Both the position numbers and the translations under genes were made by a program. A stretch of DNA of 64,000 bases from contig NZ_JAAQPH010000010.1 in the NCBI RefSeq assembly GCF_011683915.1, positions 62,001 to 126,000 on the forward strand, written 5' to 3'. The stretch comes from Pelagibius litoralis. GTDB taxonomy: Bacteria > Pseudomonadota > Alphaproteobacteria > Kiloniellales > Kiloniellaceae. Shown here piece after piece: positions 25,239-35,817 of this stretch (within the stretch, counting starts at the first letter, position 1; the number at the start of each line of letters is the position of its first letter). Below the pieces are notes generated by a model. It saw nothing but the letters and a program-made list of their open reading frames with translations. It searched no databases and had not been told where the DNA came from.

Positions 25239-26717
25239 TCATTTGAGCAGTATGCGCCGCGCCACAGGCCAAAGAAGCACCAGCGCCGTTAACGCCAGAA
25301 GCACAGCGGAAATCGGGTGGCCTGACACAAAGGCCAGGATAGACCCGTCGGTAAGGATCAACCCTTGACGCAGGCTGAGCTCGAAGGCCGGCCCCAGGAC
25401 CATACCAATGATGAGAGGCGCCATCGGATAGTCCGCGCGGCGCAGAAAAAAGCCCGCAACGCCAGCGCCGAACATCACCAGAAGATCAAAGGGGTTGCCG
25501 CGCACGTAGTAAACCCCAAGCACACAAAGGACACCGATGGCGCCCAGCATCAACGGCTCGCGGATGCGCAGGATCGGTGCTGAAATTTTTGAAACGACCA
25601 TCCCCAGAGGCAACAGCAACAGGTTGATCAGAAAGAACCCCAGAAAAATCGCTGCCATAAGCGTGGGGTTGTCCTCCATCAGCCGCACGCCCGGCGTGAT
25701 CCCGTGCAGGGTAAACGTCGCCAGCATCACCGCGGTGATCACATCGCCCGGAATACCCAGTGCCAGCGTAGGCACCAGCGCGCCGCCCGTAACGGCATTG
25801 TTGGCGCTTTCGGCGGCAATGATGCCGTCCGGCTCGCCCTTGCCAAAACTCTCACCGCGCGGCGAGGAGCGTTTCGCTTCAGCGTAGGATATGAAGGCCG
25901 CCGTGGCCGAACCGGTTCCCGGCAGCACGCCCACGCCGCAGCCGATCAAGGTGGACTTCACCAAGCCCGCCAAACGCCCCTTCCAGGCCGCAAACTTCGG
26001 TAGCACAAGCCCATCGAACTCTACCTTGTTGCCCCCCCCGTCCGCCCCGTCGGCGATGCGAATGAGGATCTCCGAGAAGGCGAAGATTCCAATCACCACA
26101 GCCAGCAGATTGAATCCGGCGATCAGCTGATACTGATCGAAGGTAAAACGCACTTCGCCGGTGATCGGATCGCCCCCCACAGAACTGAGGAAGATACCGA
26201 GCGCACCGGCGACCAGCCCTTTGATGACGGAGCCTTTTGAGACAGTCACGATGCAGGTCAGTCCCAGGCAGATCAGTGCAAATGTCTCGATGGGACCAAA
26301 GCGTAGAGCGAAGGCCGCCAACTGCGGTGCCGCCATCAAAAGCAGTACGGCCGAAGAGAGCCCGCCGATCACCGAGGCGATGGTCGCCCATCCCAGTGCC
26401 TCACCGGCGCGCCCCGCACGCGCCATGGGGGTGCCATCCAGAACCGTCGCGGCCCCTGCCGGCGTGCCGGGCGTATTGATCAGGATAGCCGAGATCGATC
26501 CGCCGTAGACCGAGCCGGCGTAGATCGCGAGCAGCAGGATAATGGCGGGCGCCTGCTCCATCGTCAGTGTGAACGGCAGCACAAGAGCGACCGCCACTGT
26601 AGACCCGATCCCCGGCATGGCCCCGAGAACGATGCCCAGCGCCGTACCGAGGACCAGCGTGGCGATGCCCTGGGGCGTAAGCAGCAACGCCAAAGCGGCG
26701 GGAATCGCTTCCAGCAT
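25239..26717 (-). CDS. tctA: TctA, large membrane subunit of a tripartite tricarboxylate-type transporter
   Basis: A 492-residue membrane protein with about 11-12 helices. The family signature segments are visible: GIVLGAMPGIGSTVAVALVLPFT near residue 28, ISAILINTPGTPAGAATVLDG, GVLPGTGSATAAFISYAEAKR and GALVPTLALGIPGDVITAVML. With TctB and TctC it imports carboxylates by cation symport. The start overlaps the tctB stop by one base. The substrate is unknown; nearby B6 catabolic genes make a pyridine carboxylate or a breakdown product possible, but this is not shown. Confidence 0.93.
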   Translation of the reverse strand: MLEAIPAALALLLTPQGIATLVLGTALGIVLGAMPGIGSTVAVALVLPFTLTMEQAPAIILLLAIYAGSVYGGSISAILINTPGTPAGAATVLDGTPMARAGRAGEALGWATIASVIGGLSSAVLLLMAAPQLAAFALRFGPIETFALICLGLTCIVTVSKGSVIKGLVAGALGIFLSSVGGDPITGEVRFTFDQYQLIAGFNLLAVVIGIFAFSEILIRIADGADGGGNKVEFDGLVLPKFAAWKGRLAGLVKSTLIGCGVGVLPGTGSATAAFISYAEAKRSSPRGESFGKGEPDGIIAAESANNAVTGGALVPTLALGIPGDVITAVMLATFTLHGITPGVRLMEDNPTLMAAIFLGFFLINLLLLPLGMVVSKISAPILRIREPLMLGAIGVLCVLGVYYVRGNPFDLLVMFGAGVAGFFLRRADYPMAPLIIGMVLGPAFELSLRQGLILTDGSILAFVSGHPISAVLLALTALVLLWPVARRILLK

Positions 26718-27199
26718 CAGAAGAGGTAGGAAAAAGGCGAGGTCGGCAACGGCAGACCCAGGCCATAATGAAACAGCAGAAAGATCGCCAGCGGCAAGGC
26801 GATTGAATAGCAGAGGACCAAGGTCACGCTACGGATTCCGAGAACCACCAGCACTGTCGCGACGAAGGCCACAGCGGACAAAAGAAATCCCAGCCGCGTC
26901 ACGGCGTAGACGAAGCCCGCCATGGCAAATGTCACGAGCACGATCTGAAACCAGGACCTGCGCGGCATGCCGCCCGGGACCATACCGCCGGAGATCAGCC
27001 CCGAACGCCGCAGGTCGATCGCGAGCGATATACCAGCGACCCCGGCCCAAAACCACAGAACGGTTAACGGAAAAAACAGGGGAGAGAACGCCCCGCCCAG
27101 TTCGGCAAACTCCGCACCGACCGACAAAGCGATCAGTATCATCGGCGCGGCAAAAAGCGCCGCGCCGATGATAATGCGTTCGTTCAGGTATTGCCTCAA
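26717..27199 (-). CDS. tctB: TctB, small membrane subunit of tripartite tricarboxylate-type transporter
   Basis: A 160-residue protein with four hydrophobic helices, matching the TctB role: poorly conserved, between the binding protein and TctA genes. The open frame begins with TTG at 27199, preceded by GAAAGG; no ATG precedes the first helix, so a TTG start is likely. The C-terminal YGLGLPLPTSPF segment is common in TctB. It overlaps tctA by one base and follows tctC by 34 bases. Confidence 0.85.
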   Translation of the reverse strand: MRQYLNERIIIGAALFAAPMILIALSVGAEFAELGGAFSPLFFPLTVLWFWAGVAGISLAIDLRRSGLISGGMVPGGMPRRSWFQIVLVTFAMAGFVYAVTRLGFLLSAVAFVATVLVVLGIRSVTLVLCYSIALPLAIFLLFHYGLGLPLPTSPFSYLF

Positions 27200-27233
27200 A
27201 CGCCCGGACCTTTCACCAGAACGCCCAGCCGGA

Positions 27234-28184
27234 TCAGAGACCCGCAGCCTCGATCAGAGTCTTGTTGGCGTCCCACTGTTGGCGAAAGAAGGCGTCGAAG
27301 TCTTCCGGTCCGCGGTAATTGATGACCGTTCCCGTTTTTCCTGCAAACTCTTGAAAAGCATCGGACTTTACCGCTTCGTCACAGGCCGCAGCCAGCTTGG
27401 CCGTAACCGCGTCGTCCAGGCCTGCAGGCGCAAAAAGACCACCCCAGAGATAGAGCTCATTCAGGGGCGCCTTGATACCTGCCTCAGTAGCCGTCGGCAC
27501 GTCGGGCAGCGACGGCAGGCGTTGGTCGGCAAAGACCGCGAGCGGCTTCAGGTCGTACCGCGACATCATCACCTCGGTATCGCCGAAGAACTGAATGATT
27601 CCACCCGCCATGGACTTCATCGCCGGGCCTGAGCCCTTGTGCGGCAGATGCTTGACGTTGTCCATGATGCCCAGGCCGTTCATCGCCGCAACCATCGTAA
27701 GATGGGTAATCGCGCCGGGGCCGGAGCTGCCGAAGATAAGTGCGTTGGGGTTCGCCTCGGCGGCGCCCTTCACGTCTTCCAGGCTGTTGTACTCGCTGTC
27801 GGAGCGCACGTAGAAGAGCGTCGGGGAAGCTGCAACGGAGCAGATCGGCGTCCAACTCTCTTTGTCATAGGGCACGTTCTTGATCTGCGGCTGGATCGTG
27901 GACACGGTGATGGACAGATAGCCGAGCGTATAGCCATCCGGCTTCAGCCCAGCGAGGTGCGATGCCGCGACGGTACCGGAGCCTCCCGCCATGTTGGTCA
28001 CAACGGCGTTGCCGCCAAGCGCCGCGGCGAAGGGTTCCTGGAATCCGCGCAATAACAGATCGGTGCCCCCACCCGCATTGAAAGGAGCGATCAGTGTCAC
28101 CGGCTTCTCGGGAAATTCCGCCAGCGCAGGACCCGCAATTGCGGCGGTCAAACCAAAGGCCAGGGTTCTCATGAATGCGTTCAA
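27234..28184 (-). CDS. tctC: TctC, periplasmic substrate-binding protein
   Basis: A 316-residue solute-binding protein of the Bug/TctC family, with a signal peptide (LAFGLTAAIAGPALA) and the family pattern FPEKPVTLIAPFNAGGGTD, ANPNALIFGSSGPGAITHL and VPTATEAGIKAPL. It delivers a carboxylate to TctAB. The start is TTG 28184, supported by GGGAGG eight bases upstream; an internal ATG four codons later is the alternative. The longer frame to 28406 is non-coding leader. A dyad at 28411-28432 may control it. Confidence 0.92.
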   Translation of the reverse strand: MNAFMRTLAFGLTAAIAGPALAEFPEKPVTLIAPFNAGGGTDLLLRGFQEPFAAALGGNAVVTNMAGGSGTVAASHLAGLKPDGYTLGYLSITVSTIQPQIKNVPYDKESWTPICSVAASPTLFYVRSDSEYNSLEDVKGAAEANPNALIFGSSGPGAITHLTMVAAMNGLGIMDNVKHLPHKGSGPAMKSMAGGIIQFFGDTEVMMSRYDLKPLAVFADQRLPSLPDVPTATEAGIKAPLNELYLWGGLFAPAGLDDAVTAKLAAACDEAVKSDAFQEFAGKTGTVINYRGPEDFDAFFRQQWDANKTLIEAAGL

Positions 28185-28657
28185 TTTCTTATCCTCCCAG
28201 ATAGTCACTCTGTCATTTTGTTGTTCGTGTCGGCTCTGCAGCCTTCCTAAGCAAACACCTTCTCTCGCGCGCTGGCCGCGACTGTAAAACTTGGTGCGGT
28301 GGCGTGTTTCTGAAAGCTGTGGTCCTTCGTTGATAGCGCCTGCCCTCGGTCCGTTCATCGCACGGGAGTCACAGAAAATCACAATAATAGACAATGATGA
28401 TGCCACAAGTGATCATATCAGTTTAAATGATCTTAGCTGTCAAGCATCACTCGCAAAAGCGCGCGCCAGTGAGCTAAGGTGTCTATCAAAGTATTTGCTA
28501 ATCCTAATATGTGATTGAATCGCGGAGCTGCTTTCCAAAGATGAGTCTCTCCTCTCCGGAACTAAAACTCATCATATCTGTTGATCTATCACATCTGCAG
28601 GGGGTTTGTGAGCGGAGGTGCGGAAACCAAGGTGCTGCCCGGGCATTTCGATGGGCG
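28185..28657. other. Intergenic leader upstream of tctC
   Basis: 473 bases without a supported gene. A strongly AT-rich stretch around 28370-28440 stands out from the GC-rich background and holds the dyad at 28411-28432. The remainder lies between tctC and the end of the secreted hypothetical gene. A 123-codon minus-strand frame here overlaps that gene antisense-frame-wise and shows no recognisable domain. Confidence 0.5.
28411..28432. promoter_or_regulatory. GATCAT-N10-ATGATC dyad upstream of tctC
   Basis: An inverted repeat of six bases (GATCAT and ATGATC) separated by ten AT-rich bases lies 227 bases before the tctC start. It sits in the most AT-rich stretch of the gap and is a plausible operator or promoter element, but no binding protein is identified. 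Confidence 0.3.
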
Positions 28658-29074
28658 CTATGGCGCCATTTCAATACAGCGGAGCCGGCCTTCGAGATGG
28701 CAGGCCATGTGTGCACGCTCGGACGAGGAGGTGCGTAAAGGCAGGAGCGGAACCTCTCCACGCGTTTGCGCCCAATCGTCACTCGCCCCACAGAGAATAT
28801 TCTCGATCGGCTTGCGCCGGCCGTCACCGCTGCGCACGAAGAGCGAGCCATCCGCGTTGTCACCCTCAAGGGCAATCATCAGCCGTTCGCCCGGTGCGAT
28901 CTCGCCAAGCTCATCCGACATGAAGTGAGCGATCACCATGGAACAGCGCAGCGTTCGCTCCCCCGCATTGTCCAGACTGAGGTCGAGGCTGCGCGGCTCC
29001 GCGCCGGCAGGCATTGCTGCCGAAAGAGAGCCAACCGCTGCAACCGCCACAATGAAAAGCCTGACAGACATCAT
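28658..29074 (-). CDS. Secreted hypothetical protein
   Basis: A 138-residue protein with a clear signal peptide (VRLFIVAVAAVGSLSAAMPAGA) and a small mature domain of about 110 residues with four cysteines (TLRCSMV, NILCGAS, MACHLEG, LRCIEMA), which could form two disulfides in the periplasm. I do not recognise the family. AAGAGG precedes the ATG pair near 29074. It follows the pyridoxine oxidase candidate gene by about 20 bases on the same strand, so it is probably co-transcribed, yet nothing else links it to vitamin B6. Confidence 0.6.
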   Translation of the reverse strand: MMSVRLFIVAVAAVGSLSAAMPAGAEPRSLDLSLDNAGERTLRCSMVIAHFMSDELGEIAPGERLMIALEGDNADGSLFVRSGDGRRKPIENILCGASDDWAQTRGEVPLLPLRTSSSERAHMACHLEGRLRCIEMAP

Positions 29075-29095
29075 CAACCTCTTGGCTCAGAAGGG

Positions 29096-30652
29096 TTAAA
29101 CATCGACATGAGCCGGCGCCAGCAGCTCCCGTCCGGCGATGAGATCGCTCGCCCGCTCGGCCAAGGCGATGATGGCCGCGTTCGGCGGCCCGGTCGTGAT
29201 GCTCGGCATGACGGAGGCATCGACGACATAAAGCCCCTCCAGCCCCCTCACCTTTAGATCAGGGCCGACCACAGCCTCGGCGTCGTCGCCCATGCGGCAG
29301 GTGCCGACCGGGTGATGATGGGTAAAGGCCGCCTGTTCCAGGAAGCGCAGGCGTTGGGCCCTGGTTTCGCAGGCCGCCCCCGGCAGCAACTCGCGGTCCC
29401 GCCAATCGGCGAGGGCCGAGGTTGAACCAACCGCCTGCGCCAGATCCAGCGCATCGAGATAGGCCTGCCGGTCCGCCTCTTCCGCAAGATAGTTCGGATC
29501 GATAAGCGGCCGCTCGCGCGGGTCCGCGGAGGCGAGCCTCAAGGCCCCCCGGCTCCGCGGTTGGGTGAAACCGAACATGATCGTATAGGCCTGGCCCAGC
29601 GGCGGCGCCTCGAACATCTCGGTCACCACCGGCGCGACCACACAGGCGAGTACCAGTTCCGGCGGCACATCGGTTTTTCCATCCCGTTCGACGTAGAGCA
29701 ACGATTCCGAATGCTGATAGCGCGACGGCGGCACAGGGCGGCGGGCGCGGTAAAGATTGCCACCGGACAGCAGATGGTCGTGCAGATTGCGGCCTACCCC
29801 GGGCAAATCGAGCCGGGGCGCGATGCCGAGCGGCTGCAATTCGGCAGCCGCGCCAATGCCGGAGAGCATCAGCAGGCCGGGCGAACCGATGGCGCCGGCG
29901 CAAAGGATGACACCGCGCTCGGCCAGGATCTGTCGGACCTCGCCATCGGACTCGACCTCGACACCGGAACAGCGTCCGGCGGAATCGAAGAGCAGACGCA
30001 GGACAAGGCTGTCGGTCTGCAGCACCAGATTGTCGCGCCCGAGGGCGGGCAGCAGATAGGCGTCTGCGACAGATTGCCGTTTTCCGTCCTTGATCGTCAG
30101 CGTGTTGAGGGTCGGCCCGACCATGTGCGGTCCGTTATGTTCCTCAATGCGCTCGAAACCCAACTCCTCCCCCGCCGCCATGTAGGCCTCGACGACGGGA
30201 TGCGGTTGCGTGGGCGTGAGAAGCGCGATCGGGCCGCTGTCGCCGTGATAAGGCGACGGCCCAAAGGGCGAGCTTTCCGAGCGGATGAAGTAGGGCAGAA
30301 GGTCGTGATAACCCCAACCTTCACAGCCTGCCGCCACCCAGGCATCGAAGTCAGCCGGATGTCCACGAACATGAGCCATGGCATGCAGGCAACTGGAGCC
30401 GCCGACGACTTTTCCGCGCGGCCAGGCATGCACCCTCTCTGCGCTTTGAGACTGCGGAACGGTCGCAAACTGCCAGTCGATCGACGATCCCTGCAAGGCG
30501 ATCCATGCAGCCGGATCGGCAACGCGCGGGTCGGACGCAAAGGTCCCGGCCTCAACCAGTCCAACGCGAATTTCCGGCGCCTCGCTCAAGCGGGCCGAGA
30601 GCACACTGCCGGCTGAACCGGCGCCGATGACGAGGTAGTCGAACACTTCCAT
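29096..30652 (-). CDS. pno: GMC oxidoreductase, pyridoxine 4-oxidase candidate
   Basis: A 518-residue FAD enzyme of the glucose-methanol-choline family. The ADP-binding motif is VIGAGSAGSV (residues 8-17), the GMC signature lies around [20 protein letters not shown], and the catalytic His is in THHHPVGTCRMG (H445-H447). At the second catalytic position, where most GMC enzymes have His or Asn (GN-x-NA), it reads G-P-P-N (P489), as I recall for Mesorhizobium pyridoxine 4-oxidase. It is divergent from the pyridoxamine transaminase gene across 107 bases. The likely reaction is pyridoxine + O2 to pyridoxal + H2O2. A general alcohol oxidase remains possible. Confidence 0.7.
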   Translation of the reverse strand: MEVFDYLVIGAGSAGSVLSARLSEAPEIRVGLVEAGTFASDPRVADPAAWIALQGSSIDWQFATVPQSQSAERVHAWPRGKVVGGSSCLHAMAHVRGHPADFDAWVAAGCEGWGYHDLLPYFIRSESSPFGPSPYHGDSGPIALLTPTQPHPVVEAYMAAGEELGFERIEEHNGPHMVGPTLNTLTIKDGKRQSVADAYLLPALGRDNLVLQTDSLVLRLLFDSAGRCSGVEVESDGEVRQILAERGVILCAGAIGSPGLLMLSGIGAAAELQPLGIAPRLDLPGVGRNLHDHLLSGGNLYRARRPVPPSRYQHSESLLYVERDGKTDVPPELVLACVVAPVVTEMFEAPPLGQAYTIMFGFTQPRSRGALRLASADPRERPLIDPNYLAEEADRQAYLDALDLAQAVGSTSALADWRDRELLPGAACETRAQRLRFLEQAAFTHHHPVGTCRMGDDAEAVVGPDLKVRGLEGLYVVDASVMPSITTGPPNAAIIALAERASDLIAGRELLAPAHVDV

Positions 30653-30759
30653 AAAATCGGCCTAGACACCTATAAAATCGACGAAAATTCAGTATAACAA
30701 CTCCCGTAAAAGAACTGCAGGGGTTATCATTCCAGACAACAAAAAAGCTGGAGGAGGCC

Positions 30760-32756
<1,997 letters not shown>

Positions 32757-32780
32757 CGAAAGCTACCTGCCCGACAAGAG

Positions 32781-32811
32781 AAAGGCCTATCCCCGGGGAT
32801 AGGCCTTTTTT
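32781..32811 (+). terminator. Rho-independent terminator after pyridoxal dehydrogenase gene
   Basis: Perfect inverted repeat of 14 bases, AAAGGCCTATCCCC with GGGGATAGGCCTTT (32781-32808), followed by a run of six T to 32811. It lies 25 bases past the SDR stop and should end the ppaT transcript. The outer A/T pairs also let it work in the opposite direction. Confidence 0.85.
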
Positions 32812-32863
32812 CTGCCGAAGCTCGGTCGAACTTACTGTTTTATCGACTTACGTCGAAACGGTT

Positions 32864-32934
32864 CCGGCCCGCTCCCCCTCCCGGCCACCCACCAGGAAAA
32901 TCGCATTGGGTGGCCGGGAGAGGGAGCGGGCCGG
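32864..32934. repeat. Long GC-rich inverted repeat between convergent genes
   Basis: Arms of 28 bases at 32864-32891 and 32907-32934 are complementary at 27 positions, with a 15-base loop. It would form a very stable hairpin without a T run. It lies between the convergent pyridoxal dehydrogenase and lactonase genes, 24 bases beyond the lactonase end. It may be a terminator for the minus strand, a transcript-protecting hairpin, or a REP/MITE-type element. Confidence 0.75.
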
Positions 32935-32957
32935 TGCCGCCTAAACCGACAAGAGCT

Positions 32958-33764
32958 TCAGCTGTAGTACGCCGCACCCGTCTTGTAGTTCGGGAAAGTC
33001 TCCCAGTCGTGGGAATAGAACAATTCGGCATCGTGCTTTTCCGCAAGTGCCTTGAGGCGCTCCATCGACTGAATGCTCGCCGTTGGATCGAGGTGGAAAC
33101 CTGAAACGCACATCAGGTCCATGCTCTTCTGGCTGTAACAGGCATCGGCCGTGAAAAGCATCGGCCGCCGACCGGCGAGTTCGACCATCAGGCTGTAGTG
33201 ACCGGCGGTATGACCCGGCGTCTCGAACAGCCAGATACCCTTGGCGATTTCCTGATCGCCGCTGACCGTTTCAAACTTCGGGGTGTAGATATCAAGTTCC
33301 GGTTCCGACGGCAGTTCGATGCCCCGCTCCTTGGCGTGGTCCGGCGAGAAATTGTAATCGGAATAGCCGAGCCGTTCGAAGGGTTGCGGGCAACCGCAGG
33401 CCTCCAGCTCCTTGGTATGACAGACCGTGCAGGCCTCGCTCAGGTACTTGTTCCCGCCGCAGTGATCGAAATGGTAGTGCGAATTGATAACGTAATCGAT
33501 GTCGCTGGGCTTGAGACCGACCTTGGCGAGCGCCCCGGGGATCGTCTGTTCCGGCGTCTGCAGCGGTTTTTCAAAAGGCAGAACGCGCATCACATGATCG
33601 TGGTCGTAGCCGGTATCGAAGATGTAACGGCCGTCCTTGTGCTCGATCAACACCGAATAGCAAGGAAAGCGAACCTCGCCGCCCGGACCGCGATTCCAAA
33701 ACACCTGGAATCCGTCGACCAGCAAGGTGCCGCCATCGAGTAGGTAAACCTTGGTTTCAGACAT
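32958..33764 (-). CDS. 4-pyridoxolactonase
   Basis: A 268-residue metallo-beta-lactamase-fold lactonase that hydrolyses 4-pyridoxolactone to 4-pyridoxate. Zinc ligands H96, H98, D100 and H101 lie in NSHYHFDHCGGN, with further ligands in TPGHTAGHYSL, FTADACYS and YSHDWE. N-terminal KVYLLDGG, VFWNRGPGGEVRFP and VMRVLPFEKP follow the Mesorhizobium enzyme as I recall it, and the length is the same. The ATG at 33764 is preceded by GGAGG; the longer open frame into the permease gene is rejected. It sits next to genes for the two preceding steps and upstream lies the ABC transporter. Confidence 0.85.
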   Translation of the reverse strand: MSETKVYLLDGGTLLVDGFQVFWNRGPGGEVRFPCYSVLIEHKDGRYIFDTGYDHDHVMRVLPFEKPLQTPEQTIPGALAKVGLKPSDIDYVINSHYHFDHCGGNKYLSEACTVCHTKELEACGCPQPFERLGYSDYNFSPDHAKERGIELPSEPELDIYTPKFETVSGDQEIAKGIWLFETPGHTAGHYSLMVELAGRRPMLFTADACYSQKSMDLMCVSGFHLDPTASIQSMERLKALAEKHDAELFYSHDWETFPNYKTGAAYYS

Positions 33765-33802
33765 GAAAGCCTCCTCAGTTTTCTTTTTCTTTGCGCCGCT
33801 TG

Positions 33803-34738
33803 TTACCGTTCGCCGCGAACGTAGGGGTGACCCAGCGCCGGCGGCAGATAGCTGTGTCGACCGAAGATGACGAGCACCAGCATGACCATAGCAAAGGGCA
33901 GCATCTGCACAACATCGGTCGGAATGTTGAGACCGGCCACCTGTAAGGCGGTCGTCAAGGCGAGACTGGCACCGAACAGCAGCGCGCCAAAAAGCACCCA
34001 CAGCGGCCGCCCCCGCGCCAGCATGGCCAGTACGATACCGATGAAACCGGCGCCGCCGGTCATGAAAGGGATGAAAAGGCCGGCGCCGACGTTGGCCATG
34101 TAAGCCCCCCCGATTCCGGCAAGAAAGCCGGTCGACAGCACGGCATAGACCCGCGTCGCGATGACGCTGACGCCTGCCGCATCCAGGGCCGATGGTTTGT
34201 TACCCGCCGCTTCAAGGTTGAAGCCGATGAAGGTCGAGCGAAACACCCAACCCAGGGCGAAGACGACCGCGACCGCCAGGTAGACGAGCGGGTGGTGGGC
34301 AAAAAGCGCAGAACCCAGAACCGGTATGTCGCTCAGCAGTGGAATCCGCAGGGCGCCGGACTCGCCCAGCCTCGGGTAGGTCCTGCTGAATTGGAAGAAG
34401 TGCAGCAGCGCGGTCAAGCCTTCGACGCCCAGGGTGAGAGCGATGCCGATGACGATCTGGTTCATGCCGAAACGCACGCAGAAGACGGCCATCAGAACCG
34501 CCACCGCCGCGCCACCCAGGCCGCCGAACAAAAACCCGGCCCAAAAGGATCCGGAATAGTAGGCCGCTGCAAAGCCACAGTAAGCGCCCATCAGCATCAT
34601 GCCCTCGATGCCGATGTTGAGGACGCCGGACTTTTCCGAAATCTGTTCGCCCAGGCCGGCCAGCAGCAGCGGTACCCCCGCGGTAATGGCGCCGAACACC
34701 AGCGACGTGATGAAGGCTTCGGTCAGAAGTGCGCCCAT
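33803..34738 (-). CDS. ABC transporter permease, BMP/nucleoside type (second permease)
   Basis: A 311-residue permease of the BPD_transp_2 class, with about nine or ten helices and the family segment EKSGVLNIGIEGMMLMGAY near residue 35. It forms the membrane channel with the permease encoded upstream, an ATP-binding protein and a BMP-family binding protein. I chose ATG 34738, just before which the first permease stops; the longer frame starts with TTG inside that gene. Its proximity to B6 catabolic genes, with the lactonase only 38 bases downstream on the same strand, suggests it imports vitamin B6 vitamers, though family members usually carry nucleosides. Confidence 0.88.
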   Translation of the reverse strand: MGALLTEAFITSLVFGAITAGVPLLLAGLGEQISEKSGVLNIGIEGMMLMGAYCGFAAAYYSGSFWAGFLFGGLGGAAVAVLMAVFCVRFGMNQIVIGIALTLGVEGLTALLHFFQFSRTYPRLGESGALRIPLLSDIPVLGSALFAHHPLVYLAVAVVFALGWVFRSTFIGFNLEAAGNKPSALDAAGVSVIATRVYAVLSTGFLAGIGGAYMANVGAGLFIPFMTGGAGFIGIVLAMLARGRPLWVLFGALLFGASLALTTALQVAGLNIPTDVVQMLPFAMVMLVLVIFGRHSYLPPALGHPYVRGER

Positions 34739-34743
34739 GGCCT

Positions 34744-35817
34744 CTAAGCCCTCGCCTGCTTGCGCCAACGCTGGTCAAGATATTCGACCAGGGCGAAAAA
34801 GATCAGCAGCAGGGAAACCAGCACCAGGACATAGTACTGCGGCACACCGAGGCGCCGCGAGGCGCTCTCGCCACCGATCATAAGAACGGCGAAAAACAGC
34901 ACAAAGCCGATGGTTGCCGCGCCGTGAAAGCGCGCGAGAAACACCAGCGGAATCACGAGGAGACCATAGGCGGGATTCCAATCGGCGCGCATGGTGCCCC
35001 AGACCCCGAGGATCTCCACCGAACCGGCAAGCCCGGCAAGCCCGGCGCTGATGGCGAAGGTGGCATAGGTCAGTTTCCCGACGGCCAGACCTGTGTGAAC
35101 CGCAGCGCGCGGGTTGGCGCCGACGACCTGGAGCTTCAGGCCGAAGGCGGTCCGCGTCATCATCAAATGCACAAGCAGCAACGCAACCAGCGCAATGAGA
35201 ACGCCGCTGTGAATCGTGGTGTCGAACAGGCGCGGCAGGCGCTCGTCGACCGGAAGCGTCGCCGTCTGAGGCACCGTGGTCGACGGGTCGTTGAAGGCGA
35301 TCTTGACCAGTACGTTGGAGAGGCTGATGCCCAGGAAGCTCATCATCAGCGTCGTGATGATCTCGTTGATCCCGTAGCGGACTTTGAGAAAAGCGGGCAG
35401 CAACGACCAGGCGGCGGCCACGGCCGTGGAAACCGCAAAGCAGGTCACGATGGTCAAGCCGCGCGGCATGGAGTCCATCAACACAGGCGCCAAGGCCGCG
35501 GTGACGACCGATGCCAGCAGGAACTGGCCGTCAACGCCCAGATTCCAGATTCCAGCCCGAAAAGCGACGATCAGGCCGGCGGCGATCAAAAGCAGCGGCG
35601 CGATTCGCGTGATGGTCGCTTCCAGACCGCTCGGCGAGAACAAGCCCCGGCTGATGACGTAACCATAGTAGGTCAGGGGATCCTTGCCGAACGACAGCAG
35701 GATGAGGGCGCCGACGAAAAGGGCCAGAAAGACCGGCACCAGAACCCGCACGACAGCAAGCAGACTGTCGCGGATCTGTGTCGTGTCGGCGTCCGATCGC
35801 TCGCTACCCGTCGTCAT
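34744..35817 (-). CDS. ABC transporter permease, BMP/nucleoside type (first permease)
   Basis: A 357-residue permease with about nine or ten helices, of the YufP/NupP type (FRAGIWNLGVDGQFLLASVVTAAL, YGINEIITTLMMSFLGISLSN). It pairs with the second permease six bases downstream. The start overlaps the stop of the ATP-binding gene (ATGA). The N-terminal 35 residues are a cytoplasmic leader before the first helix (VVRVLVPVFLALFVGAL). Confidence 0.9.
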   Translation of the reverse strand: MTTGSERSDADTTQIRDSLLAVVRVLVPVFLALFVGALILLSFGKDPLTYYGYVISRGLFSPSGLEATITRIAPLLLIAAGLIVAFRAGIWNLGVDGQFLLASVVTAALAPVLMDSMPRGLTIVTCFAVSTAVAAAWSLLPAFLKVRYGINEIITTLMMSFLGISLSNVLVKIAFNDPSTTVPQTATLPVDERLPRLFDTTIHSGVLIALVALLLVHLMMTRTAFGLKLQVVGANPRAAVHTGLAVGKLTYATFAISAGLAGLAGSVEILGVWGTMRADWNPAYGLLVIPLVFLARFHGAATIGFVLFFAVLMIGGESASRRLGVPQYYVLVLVSLLLIFFALVEYLDQRWRKQARA

